Below are positions 1 to 6,092 of a DNA stretch of 14,660 bases, in pieces; position 1 is the first letter of the stretch; each line of letters starts with the position of its first letter. The DNA comes from Thermococcaceae archaeon (lineage in GTDB: Archaea > Methanobacteriota_B > Thermococci > Thermococcales > Thermococcaceae): NCBI GenBank assembly GCA_027064745.1, contig JAMOPD010000143.1, positions 1 to 14,660 on the forward strand. Direction: 5' to 3'. The translations under genes were made by a program, and so were the position numbers. The notes under the pieces are model-generated. The model was not told the DNA's origin, ran no database searches, and was given only the letters and a program-made list of their open reading frames with translations.

Positions 1-1101
1 AATTTCAAGGCTGCTCCTAAGTTCTTTCTCACTCAAGGGATTATCTTTGTGGGTAATATACATGATGTAATAAATCGTGTGTATCTGAAGGACTTCAAGG
101 TTCATATCATCTATGAGGATTTTACCGCCTAGGACAGTGTCTTCGATTCTATTGTATGTGAATATCCTGTCAGCGAGCTGAGAATAACCCAGGGCATTCA
201 ACACATGAGCTATCTCAGATTCATCCATGCCAACGCTATCAACAAGAGGGAAGAGATTGTAAATGACCTTCTTCCTGAGTTCGCGGTTTTGGATTGAGGC
301 AAATTCGAGATGAACCTTGACATCTCGATTTCTTTTAAGCAGCATTATATCCTCCTTTGCCCTCTTGAGGTAGTAGTTGGCATCTTTTCCATCGGAATAG
401 CGTAGCTTTATGCCTTGATAACCAGAAAGTATTGCCCCATCAATATTTTCACCTATCTCGGGAAGGAAGGGCCTAAGATCATCTCTAGTCTCAATCTTTA
501 TGCTCTCAAAGCGGGATGAGAGGATGAATCTACCAGAGAATGGCACCTCTATTAACTCATTGCCAAGTTTGAATTTCATGCCTTTTCTGAACTCAAAGAT
601 GCGATTGATTTTTATGGGGTCGCCTTCGCGATATGCCTCACTGGGATGTTTAAACACTAAATTCTCATCCTCAACAAGTGGATATATTAGGTTAGGTTTA
701 TTTACAAACATTCTTGCCTGTTTTTCTGCGAGGATTGGAGAATAGACAATCACCCTTCTGAAATCAAGACTTGCCAGAAGATTACTTATTATTCCCGCCT
801 GTCCTCCCATTCTCTCAAGGTCGTATTCAAAACGCGAATCGAACCATGCATGGAGCTCCTCATTTACAAGCGGAACCGCCGTTGGTTTCCCTGTCTTAAG
901 AGCAAGGATAAGACGGGCGACAAAGTCCAGAGGCTCGTTAACTTCCCTGGGATATTCGTCCATTCTTTTCCTGATGGTATCTTCTCCAAATTCACTCACG
1001 AGCTTTTTGATATGCTCCTCCTTTAGGTAAACAATTGCATCAACGTTTATGTTATATGCTGTGTAAATACTCAGCTCCCTGGCCTTTTCCAGCAGCTCCA
1101 T
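1..1101 (-). CDS. pfkC: ADP-dependent phosphofructokinase, partial (3' end outside window)
   Basis: Cytoplasmic kinase of the modified Embden-Meyerhof pathway, using ADP rather than ATP to phosphorylate fructose 6-phosphate. The reading frame stays open from ATG 1101 to base 1, giving 367 residues; family members have about 450, so roughly the last fifth is missing, including the GxGD catalytic segment. Visible motifs are YNINVDA near residue 16, the long conserved stretch PREVNEPLDFVAR near 51, the GGQAG substrate-binding loop at 99-103, and FEFRKG and HLEFAS further on. The similarity is to ADP-phosphofructokinases (short N-terminus, NEPLDFVARL) rather than to the sister ADP-glucokinases. 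The start is supported by GGTGAT six bases upstream. It is transcribed alone from its own promoter, with a glycolytic operator between TATA box and start. Confidence 0.96.
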   Translation of the reverse strand, partial: MELLEKARELSIYTAYNINVDAIVYLKEEHIKKLVSEFGEDTIRKRMDEYPREVNEPLDFVARLILALKTGKPTAVPLVNEELHAWFDSRFEYDLERMGGQAGIISNLLASLDFRRVIVYSPILAEKQARMFVNKPNLIYPLVEDENLVFKHPSEAYREGDPIKINRIFEFRKGMKFKLGNELIEVPFSGRFILSSRFESIKIETRDDLRPFLPEIGENIDGAILSGYQGIKLRYSDGKDANYYLKRAKEDIMLLKRNRDVKVHLEFASIQNRELRKKVIYNLFPLVDSVGMDESEIAHVLNALGYSQLADRIFTYNRIEDTVLGGKILIDDMNLEVLQIHTIYYIMYITHKDNPLSEKELRSSLEI

Positions 1102-1105
1102 TTGT

Positions 1106-1122
1106 TATCACCCTTGGTGAGT
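1106..1122. promoter_or_regulatory. Thermococcales glycolytic motif (TGM) operator of pfkC
   Basis: The sequence TATCAC-CCTTG-GTGAGT matches the known TGM consensus TATCAC-N5-GTGATA at 11 of 12 fixed positions. It lies downstream of the TATA box, around the expected transcription start, and runs into the Shine-Dalgarno of pfkC. In this family TGM placed downstream of TATA in glycolytic genes is bound by the sugar-responsive regulator TrmBL1/Tgr, which represses without sugar. The motif is seen; binding is inferred. Confidence 0.8.
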
Positions 1123-1146
1123 ACTGGATGGAAAATAGCAAAACGA

Positions 1147-1162
1147 CTTAAAAGAATTTCGG
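1147..1162 (-). promoter_or_regulatory. pfkC promoter (BRE/TATA)
   Basis: On the minus strand CCGAAATT (BRE-like) is followed by CTTTTAAG (TATA-like). Initiation about 25 bases downstream would fall near 1125, just at the edge of the TGM operator. Confidence 0.6.
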
Positions 1163-1174
1163 AAATGGAGTGAG

Positions 1175-1888
1175 TTAAAATTCCGTGAAAAGCCTTCCGA
1201 GACCTGGAATTTTCTCCATTATATCGAGCTCTCTAAGAGTTAGCCACAGTGAGGCCTGATTGCTCGTAACGACAGGAATGCCAAGATCATCCTCCAACAT
1301 CTCTATTATCTCAAAGGTTCTGAAGTTCGTGCAGCTGATGAATATAGCATCAGCTTCATCTATAAATGTGGCCTTAGCCAGACGGTATGCTTCATAAGGC
1401 TCAAGCCTGCCAATCTTTGTGTTTTCTTCGATTCCAAGCCCTCTAATGTCAAGAACTTCAAAGTCATTTACTTCGAGAAAATCCTTTTCCCTCAGGTTGA
1501 TCTCATCAGTATAGGGGGTTATAACAAGAATATCCCTTGCATCGAGTATCTTTAGTGCTTCAATTACGGCGGTTGATGTTGTTACAACAGGTATATTCAC
1601 AGCATCTTCTATCTTTCCCTCCAGTTCTTTCTCAAAGTCCTTACCACCGATAAAGGAACCGCTTGTGCATCCATAGAGGATAATATCCACGTTTGCATCC
1701 CTGAGGAGCCTAGCACTCTCAACTGCCAACGCACTCATCTTCACCAGTTCCTCTTCATTCACATTTCTCAAGGGCATTCGAGATGTATGAAGCGATACTC
1801 CCTCAGGTAGAGCAGAATGAAGCTCCATCTCCATTGTGGTGTTTGAAGAAGGAACTATAAGGCCTATTCTACCTCTCCATCCGTACAT
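1175..1888 (-). CDS. Maleate cis-trans isomerase / Asp-Glu racemase superfamily protein
   Basis: 237 residues, full length for the maleate isomerase/arylmalonate decarboxylase branch of the Asp/Glu racemase superfamily. The two catalytic cysteines are present in typical settings: Cys74 in YGCTSGS and Cys186 in SCTNFRT. Other family features are the N-terminal GLIVPSSNTTME segment with Asn16 and a tyrosine at 126 in TPYTDE. Having both cysteines favours an isomerase or racemase over a decarboxylase, which keeps only one. The true substrate is unknown. The start ATG is preceded by GGTGA at the right spacing, and a TATA-like box lies upstream. It is transcribed toward pfkC, but pfkC has its own promoter in the 73-base gap. 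Confidence 0.85.
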   Translation of the reverse strand: MYGWRGRIGLIVPSSNTTMEMELHSALPEGVSLHTSRMPLRNVNEEELVKMSALAVESARLLRDANVDIILYGCTSGSFIGGKDFEKELEGKIEDAVNIPVVTTSTAVIEALKILDARDILVITPYTDEINLREKDFLEVNDFEVLDIRGLGIEENTKIGRLEPYEAYRLAKATFIDEADAIFISCTNFRTFEIIEMLEDDLGIPVVTSNQASLWLTLRELDIMEKIPGLGRLFTEF

Positions 1889-1919
1889 GTTTTCACCTAA
1901 AAATGAATATCCGGGAGAG

Positions 1920-1935
1920 ATAATAAACCTTTGGT
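1920..1935 (-). promoter_or_regulatory. Promoter of the racemase-family gene
   Basis: Minus-strand CCAAAGG followed by TTTATTA resembles BRE plus TATA. Initiation about 25 bases downstream gives a leader of roughly 10 bases containing GGTGA. Confidence 0.5.
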
Positions 1936-1940
1936 TCTGG

Positions 1941-1954
1941 AAAGATTAATTAAA
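1941..1954 (+). promoter_or_regulatory. Displaced promoter of the nitroreductase pseudogene
   Basis: The AT-rich stretch AAAGATTAATTAAA looks like a BRE/TATA element. Removing the adjacent insertion and one copy of its target duplication puts it about 24 bases before the ATG, the spacing of a leaderless archaeal gene. Today the ATG is 60 bases farther away. Confidence 0.4.
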
Positions 1955-2022
1955 CTTAAATCCATACTGTCAGTGCGAGGGCGCCTGATAATAAATCCGG
2001 TATAGACCAGTATCCTTAAATC
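1955..2022. repeat. 8-bp target site duplication around element A
   Basis: CTTAAATC occurs at 1955-1962 and again at 2015-2022, immediately outside both ends of the palindromic element. Perfect flanking repeats of this length are the usual footprint of transposase-mediated insertion. Confidence 0.75.
1963..2014. mobile_element. MITE-like palindromic element, copy A (52 bp)
   Basis: Starts CATACTGTCAG and ends CAGTATC, so the outermost bases form an imperfect inverted repeat. The interior has GCGAGGGCGCCTGATAAT, shared with copy B (GGCGCCTGATAAT) and partly with copy C (GAGAGCGCCTG). Relative to copy C the left arm lacks GATAACCG and the right arm is degenerate. It encodes nothing. It sits between the likely old promoter and the ATG of the nitroreductase pseudogene. 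Confidence 0.75.
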
Positions 2023-2032
2023 AAACGTTAAT

Positions 2033-2532
2033 ATGGAACTTGATGAAGCCATTCAATGGAGAACTTCTATATCTTATACTCCAAAGGATACTCTAAGGGA
2101 ATTGATCAAAGCTGCTATAAGAGCTCCAACTGCAAGCGGGTTGTTTGTTGCATACATGGGTGAAGAAGCTAAAGAGAGGATATACAAACTTCTCGTAGAT
2201 GGCCACATTGAATACTTCGAGGAAAGAGGACTTCCAGAAGAAAAAATACAGAAGCTCATTAAAAGATTTGAGAAAGGAATGTACAGAGCTCCTCTTTATC
2301 TGGGAGTATTCATAAATAAAGAGGTTAAAGCCCTCAAAGATGAAAGCTGGAATTTTACTGGGCACTGGAGAGTGCCGCAATGGCAATTGAAAATCTGATG
2401 CTCAAAGCTGTTGAGCTCGGTTTAGGAACATGCTACATTGGTGTCGCATGTTTTGAGGAGATAGAGAGGGAGCTTAGGAAAATGGCCAAGCTTGGTGATG
2501 AATACTGCCTGGCAGGGTTAATAGCCCTGTAG
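2033..2532 (+). pseudogene. Nitroreductase-family flavoprotein, frameshifted
   Basis: FMN-dependent nitroreductase/NADH oxidase family. The first frame opens at ATG 2033 and carries the N-terminal half, with AIRAPTASG, the FMN phosphate-binding segment. Homology leaves this frame at about 2350: after ESW the original frame reads NFTGHWRV and stops at 2396-2398. The frame one base back continues EFYWALESAAMAIENLMLKAVELG and then GTCYIGV, the classic C-terminal family motif, to a TAG at 2530-2532. A single-base deletion explains this. After the TAG, a third frame from 2529 reads VEETKPGTS to 2558, which looks like more of a nitroreductase tail and suggests a second lesion. There is no Shine-Dalgarno, and an insertion sits between promoter and start. 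A sequencing error could mimic one frameshift, but the combined defects favour a dead gene. Confidence 0.8.
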
Positions 2533-2583
2533 AGGAAACAAAACCGGGGACATCTTAATCTCCATGTGACTTATCCCGCAACC

Positions 2584-2599
2584 AGAAATGTTTTTATTA
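2584..2599 (+). promoter_or_regulatory. Promoter of the small membrane protein / thiI unit
   Basis: AGAAAT (BRE-like) followed by TTTTTATTA (TATA-like), with the start codon at 2628. Initiation is expected near 2618, directly before the GGTGAG ribosome site. Confidence 0.55.
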
Positions 2600-2627
2600 A
2601 TGATGTATAAAAAAGTGCGGTGAGACT

Positions 2628-2948
2628 GTGATAGAGTTTGTCATACTCCTTGGTCTTATAGGGGGCTGGATAATATTGGCTTCCACATTATTTCTGATGC
2701 TGGCCTTGGGTAAGATGTGGGGTCTTTTAGGGGTTCTGTTTATGGTATTCTCTATCCAGCTGAATCAAACTTTAAAAAGGAAGTATATGCAAGCAGTTGT
2801 CGATTATTCTCCCAGAGCAAAGGAAATAGCCCTTCATATCTTCGAGATGAATGAACTCATCTTGCTCTCATCATATCTGGCTTCTATAGCCCTGTACGAA
2901 GTTATCCAAAAATATGTTGAGATAACAATAAACTTCCCTCATACTTGA
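2628..2948 (+). CDS. Small integral membrane protein of unknown function
   Basis: 106 residues, not recognised as a named family. There is a strongly hydrophobic N-terminal region (about residues 3-28), a second hydrophobic stretch (about 30-45), and a third near 76-95, separated by a basic, polar segment containing LKRKY. This suggests two or three membrane passes. The GTG start is preceded by GGTGAG four bases upstream. It ends 12 bases before the ThiI ATG, so the two are probably co-transcribed, but nothing in the protein points to a role in tRNA thiolation. Confidence 0.7.
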   Translation: MIEFVILLGLIGGWIILASTLFLMLALGKMWGLLGVLFMVFSIQLNQTLKRKYMQAVVDYSPRAKEIALHIFEMNELILLSSYLASIALYEVIQKYVEITINFPHT

Positions 2949-2960
2949 CTGGTGAGGCTC

Positions 2961-4106
2961 ATGTTCAACGTTGTCATCATTAGGTATGGTGAAATTGGAA
3001 CGAAATCGAGGCAGACTAGGAGATGGTTTGAGAGCATTCTGACTAACAACATCCGAGAGGCTTTAGTCAGCGAAGGTATTGAATATAAGAAAATCGAGGC
3101 CAAGCATGGAAGAATCCTCGTGAGGACTAACAAAGCGAAGGAAGCCGTTGACGTTCTCAGACGGGTTTTTGGAATAGTATCGCTCTCTCCAGCGATGGAA
3201 ATCGACGCCGAGCTGGATAAGATTAACAGAACGGCTCTAAAGCTCTTCAGGGGGAAGAAGAGGGAGCTCGGCCTGGAAAGGCCGCGCTTTAGGGTCACGG
3301 CGAGGAGAATCACCAAGGAGTTCCCGCTGAAGAGCCCAGAAATACAAGCCAAGGTTGGAGAGTACATCCTTGAAAACGAGGAGAGCGAGGTTGATCTGCA
3401 CAACTACGACATCGAAGTCGGCGTCGAGCTGATGGAGGGTAAAGCCTACGTCTTCGTTGACAAAATCTACGCCTGGGGCGGTCTTCCGATAGGAACGCAG
3501 GGCAAGGTTGTTGCACTCCTCAGCGGGGGCATAGACTCGCCGGTCGCTGCCTTCCTTATGATGAAGCGCGGTGTCGAAGTCATTCCCGTCCACATGTACA
3601 TGGGCGAGAAGACCCTTGAGAAGGTGCGCAAGATATGGAACCAGCTCAAACGGTACCACTACGGCGGGAAGGCCGAGCTTATAGTTGTGAAACCCAAAGA
3701 GCGCGAGAGAATACTCAAAAAGCTGAGGGAGCTTGGGAAAGAAAAATACACATGCGTATTCTGCAAGTACATGATGGTGAGGCACGCGGATAAAATCGCG
3801 AAGGAGTTCGGGGCGAAGGGCATCGTCATGGGCGATTCCCTCGGGCAAGTGGCAAGCCAGACCCTTGAGAACATGTACATAGTCAGCCAGGCGAGCGATT
3901 TGCCAATTTACAGACCGCTAATAGGCATGGACAAGGAGGAAATCGTCAGGATAGCAAAGGAGATAGGAACCTTCGAGCTCTCAACCCTGCCTGAGGATGA
4001 GATTCCGCTCATAGCGAAGCATCCCGTTATACGGGGCTCCTGGGAGGAGTTCAGGAAACTCTATCGGGCGGTTTTTGGGGAGGAACCCAAGTGGAAGAAA
4101 TGCTAA
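2961..4106 (+). CDS. thiI: tRNA 4-thiouridine synthase ThiI (THUMP + PP-loop)
   Basis: Cytoplasmic tRNA sulfurtransferase that adenylates U8 and replaces oxygen with sulfur; the family also acts in thiazole synthesis. ATG 2961 gives 381 residues and has GGTGAGG at ideal spacing. An upstream GTG at 2952 lies inside that Shine-Dalgarno and is less likely. Domains: N-terminal ferredoxin-like (1-60, VVIIRYGEIGTKS), THUMP (about 60-165), PP-loop ATP pyrophosphatase (180-381) with SGGIDSP at 188-194 and GDSLGQVASQTLEN at 291-304. A Cys265-x2-Cys268 pair (CVFC) matches the archaeal CxxC shown in a methanogen to be required for thiolation. As in other archaea there is no rhodanese domain. At the position of the bacterial persulfide-accepting Cys (E. 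coli Cys344) it reads DEIPLIA, without cysteine. GC rises within the gene and falls abruptly at its stop. Confidence 0.95.
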   Translation: MFNVVIIRYGEIGTKSRQTRRWFESILTNNIREALVSEGIEYKKIEAKHGRILVRTNKAKEAVDVLRRVFGIVSLSPAMEIDAELDKINRTALKLFRGKKRELGLERPRFRVTARRITKEFPLKSPEIQAKVGEYILENEESEVDLHNYDIEVGVELMEGKAYVFVDKIYAWGGLPIGTQGKVVALLSGGIDSPVAAFLMMKRGVEVIPVHMYMGEKTLEKVRKIWNQLKRYHYGGKAELIVVKPKERERILKKLRELGKEKYTCVFCKYMMVRHADKIAKEFGAKGIVMGDSLGQVASQTLENMYIVSQASDLPIYRPLIGMDKEEIVRIAKEIGTFELSTLPEDEIPLIAKHPVIRGSWEEFRKLYRAVFGEEPKWKKC

Positions 4107-4118
4107 GCGTTAAATATT
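4106..4118 (+). promoter_or_regulatory. Possible promoter of the toxin-antitoxin pair
   Basis: TTAAATATT just after the thiI stop resembles a TATA box about 30 bases before the antitoxin ribosome site. The upstream BRE match is weak. Confidence 0.35.
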
Positions 4119-4147
4119 TCCGTGAAGAAAAGTGAAATGGTGAGAAT

Positions 4148-4321
4148 ATGGGGATAGTGGTTGAGGCAATCTATGAGGATGGAGTATTTAAGCCCCTGAA
4201 AAAGCTCAATCTCCCCGATAAAACAAGAGTAATAATTAGAGTTGAGATTTTTGGCCTGCTTAAAGGATGGGAGGTCAACGCCCAGGAGATAAAGGACGAG
4301 TTGAGGGAGATTCATGGGTAA
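4148..4321 (+). CDS. VapB-type antitoxin, AF2212-like (DUF104) family
   Basis: 57 residues. The N-terminal half has the pattern of the AF2212/DUF104 antitoxin family: VVEAIYEDGVFKPLKKL, then a short turn (NLPDKTRV) and a hydrophobic strand (IIRVEI), the fold of small swapped-hairpin antitoxins. The C-terminal part (NAQEIKDELREIHG) is a charged helix that would bind the toxin. The start ATG has GGTGAG four bases upstream. Its last eight bases overlap the start of the PIN-domain gene, typical of co-translated toxin-antitoxin pairs. The protein would bind and inhibit the toxin and probably autoregulate the operon. Confidence 0.8.
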   Translation: MGIVVEAIYEDGVFKPLKKLNLPDKTRVIIRVEIFGLLKGWEVNAQEIKDELREIHG

Positions 4322-4691
4322 ATTCTTCGCCGACACCTATGCCCTCATTGAGATACTGAGGGGAAATCCGAATTATTCAAAGTATGCTGATGGGGAACTG
4401 TATTCCACAGAGTTCAATCTTCTTGAGCTTTCGTATGCTCTCACGAGGGATTTTGGACCTGAAACTGCAGAGAATATATTAAACATTGTAAGGACAACCC
4501 TCGTTATAGTCTCCCCTACCATGAAACAGTATGTAAAGGCCTCTGAGATACGACTTAGGGAGAGAGACAAAGGCAAAAAGCTATCTTTGATAGACTGCTT
4601 AGGTTATGTTGTGGCGAAGGAACTTGGCATGAAGTTCCTAACTGGAGATAGAGAATTCAAAAGCATGAATAATGTAGAATTCGTCAAGTGA
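4314..4691 (+). CDS. PIN-domain ribonuclease toxin (VapC family)
   Basis: 125 residues, the usual size for a VapC toxin. PIN-domain metal-binding acids are in place: Asp7 (FFADTYALIE), Glu38 (STEFNLLEL), Asp94 (SLIDCLGY) and Asp112 (LTGDREF). These four form the Mg/Mn site that cleaves RNA in this family. The start overlaps the antitoxin stop by eight bases. All catalytic acids are intact, so the toxin should be active when released. The pair is AT-rich while the genes on both sides are GC-rich, suggesting a separate insertion. The RNA target cannot be read from sequence. Confidence 0.88.
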   Translation: MGKFFADTYALIEILRGNPNYSKYADGELYSTEFNLLELSYALTRDFGPETAENILNIVRTTLVIVSPTMKQYVKASEIRLRERDKGKKLSLIDCLGYVVAKELGMKFLTGDREFKSMNNVEFVK

Positions 4692-4700
4692 GGTGCCCAG

Positions 4701-5255
4701 ATGGAGCTGGAAAGGCTTTTGGCGTATATCTCTCTCTTCCTACCACTCGTATTTTTTATTGGTCTTATCATCGTCCTGAGCCGGAATCCCTGGTTCTCTT
4801 TCACGGGAAACGCCCTGAGCGACATGGGCTCCATACAGAATCCGGTGAACTACTACTTCAACGGCTTCCTGATGGTCTCCGCTGTCATCGGCTTCATAGC
4901 CGCCATCGGCGCTCTGAGAAATGGGCTGTCCTACTTAATGCCCCTCGCGATGGTTCTCCTGTTCCTCGTGGGGGTTTTTCCAGAGGAGTACACCCCTCAC
5001 GCCCCAGCCGCTGTTTTCTTCTACGTCCTCGCCCTTGCTGATATAATGATCATCGGTCTGAAACTTGGGCGGAGGGGGTTCCCGGCCGGCTACATCTGGA
5101 GCATCTTAGGGATTCTCACCTTCGCCCTGATGCTCTACCTTGTGAAGGTTAGGCTCTTCAAGGGGCTCGCGATTCCGGAGCTGGTCGGAGCCGCCACGAT
5201 ACTGGCGTGGTTCGCCTACATCGGCCTGCTCCAGCTCAGAGGTTTCAAACTCTAA
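4701..5255 (+). CDS. DUF998 family integral membrane protein
   Basis: 184 residues with about six hydrophobic segments, near residues 8-27, 52-71, 78-92, 104-119, 132-148 and 160-177. Two family signatures are visible: NALSDMGS after the first helix, and FPEEYTPHAPAAVFFY between helices 3 and 4, where an acidic/His cluster precedes a helix. The molecular function of DUF998 proteins is not established. AGGTG lies five bases before the ATG and starts at the vapC stop, so the gene is probably read through from upstream. Its GC content (about 57-62% in sampled lines) is far above that of the vapBC pair before it, suggesting a different origin or a recombination patch. Confidence 0.85.
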   Translation: MELERLLAYISLFLPLVFFIGLIIVLSRNPWFSFTGNALSDMGSIQNPVNYYFNGFLMVSAVIGFIAAIGALRNGLSYLMPLAMVLLFLVGVFPEEYTPHAPAAVFFYVLALADIMIIGLKLGRRGFPAGYIWSILGILTFALMLYLVKVRLFKGLAIPELVGAATILAWFAYIGLLQLRGFKL

Positions 5256-5260
5256 GTTGA

Positions 5261-5277
5261 GGAAAGCTTCATATATG
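5261..5277 (+). promoter_or_regulatory. Promoter of the ThiI-like gene, probably giving a leaderless mRNA
   Basis: GGAAAGC (BRE-like) then TTCATATATG (TATA-like). The ATG at 5298 is about 26 bases from the TATA centre, where transcription should start, and no Shine-Dalgarno precedes it. A leaderless transcript is the simplest reading. Confidence 0.6.
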
Positions 5278-5297
5278 CCTTCTCCTTCCTTTTAAAC

Positions 5298-5885
5298 ATG
5301 AAGGCCGTTGCACTACTAAGCTCGGGCATAGACTCGCCGGTGGCAATATACCTCATGCTCAGAAAGGGAATGGAGATAACGCCAGTCCACTTCAGGCAGA
5401 GTGATAAGAAGGAATCAAAGGTTCTGGAGCTCTGTAAAGTCCTGAGTAAATATGGAAAGCTCAATGAACCCGTAATTGTCGATGCCTACGAAGAACAGGC
5501 GCCAATTTTTTCCCAACTGATTGAAATAGGAAAGGCCAAGTGGATATGCCTTTTCTGTAAGTACACGATGCTGAGAAAGGCCTGTAGAATTGGGCATAAA
5601 ATAGGGGCAAAAGCCATAATTACCGGTGATTCTCTGGGTCAAGTAGCTAGTCAAACTCTCGATAACCTGCTCATCATAAGCACCGCGAGCGACCTTCCGA
5701 TTCTGCGGCCTCTCATAGGCCTTGACAAGGAGGAGATAGTCAGAATAGCCAAGGAGATAGGGACGTTCGAGATAAGCATCGAGCAGGAGGAGCCGTGCCC
5801 CTTTGTTCCGAGGTATCCTATAGTGAGGGGCTCCCTTGGGGAGTTTCTGAAGCTAGAAATACTAATGAATAAAGGCACGCTCTAA
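5298..5885 (+). CDS. ThiI-like PP-loop sulfurtransferase lacking the THUMP domain
   Basis: 195 residues corresponding only to the C-terminal PP-loop domain of ThiI. Motifs: SSGIDSP at 8-14 (SGGIDSP in ThiI), CLFC with Cys84 and Cys87, GDSLGQVASQTLDN at 110-123, and a long stretch nearly identical to the upstream ThiI (SDLPI, RPLIG, DKEEIVRIAKEIGTFE). Where that ThiI lacks the bacterial catalytic cysteine, this protein has one: Cys167 in EEPCPFVPRYP. Without the ferredoxin-like and THUMP domains it cannot bind tRNA in the usual ThiI way, so it may work with the full-length protein, thiolate another substrate, or act in thiazole sulfur transfer. These roles are inference. The frame has its own promoter and start, so it is not a simple truncation. 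Confidence 0.85.
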   Translation: MKAVALLSSGIDSPVAIYLMLRKGMEITPVHFRQSDKKESKVLELCKVLSKYGKLNEPVIVDAYEEQAPIFSQLIEIGKAKWICLFCKYTMLRKACRIGHKIGAKAIITGDSLGQVASQTLDNLLIISTASDLPILRPLIGLDKEEIVRIAKEIGTFEISIEQEEPCPFVPRYPIVRGSLGEFLKLEILMNKGTL

Positions 5886-5913
5886 TTACCCAATTCTCCA
5901 TAATTGTTCGTCA

Positions 5914-5980
5914 TGTCAGGATAAGCTGTGAAGGCGCCTGATAATCCAGACTATTAAGCCTGACTTATCCTGACAGTATC
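5914..5980. mobile_element. MITE-like palindromic element, copy B (degraded, about 67 bp)
   Basis: TGTCAGGATAAG at 5914-5925 and CTTATCCTGACA at 5964-5975 form a perfect 12-bp inverted repeat, and the right end continues GTATC as in the other copies. The interior holds GTGAAGGCGCCTGATAATCC, shared with copy A. The outermost five bases on the left (CGTCA in place of GATAC) are altered and no flanking 8-bp duplication is seen, so this is an older copy. It lies between the ThiI-like gene and the small membrane protein gene. Confidence 0.7.
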
Positions 5981-6051
5981 GTTAAAGCATATGAAAAACA
6001 TCGGAGGAATTTGGAGAGAAGACTTATATCCTGATCTTCCCAGACGATGGG

Positions 6052-6060
6052 TTTAAATAT
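6052..6060 (+). promoter_or_regulatory. Promoter of the small membrane protein / MFS operon
   Basis: TTTAAATAT preceded by GATGGG. Initiation about 25 bases on (near 6082) leaves just the GGGGGAG ribosome site before ATG 6093. The BRE is poor, so confidence is moderate. Confidence 0.5.
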
Positions 6061-6092
6061 GTGGAGGTTTTTGAAAAATATCTGGGGGAGAA

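Noticed and set aside
1963..2014. Elements A, B and C as rho-independent-style terminators or an operator for a global regulator
   Set aside because: They occur at unrelated intergenic positions, one between promoter and start codon, no T tract follows, and two carry perfect 8-bp flanking duplications, which insertion explains better.
3237..3848. 203-codon open frame on the minus strand
   Set aside because: It lies fully inside thiI on the opposite strand and arises from GC-rich codon use there. Its translation shows no domain and thiI is certain.
4688..5041. 117-codon plus-strand frame overlapping DUF998
   Set aside because: The out-of-frame product is rich in Arg, Pro and His with no family features, while the DUF998 frame has clear motifs, helices and a ribosome site.
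5991..6056. 21-codon frame starting MKNIGGIW just after element B
   Set aside because: No Shine-Dalgarno, ends inside the TATA-like box of the next gene, and too short to separate from chance.
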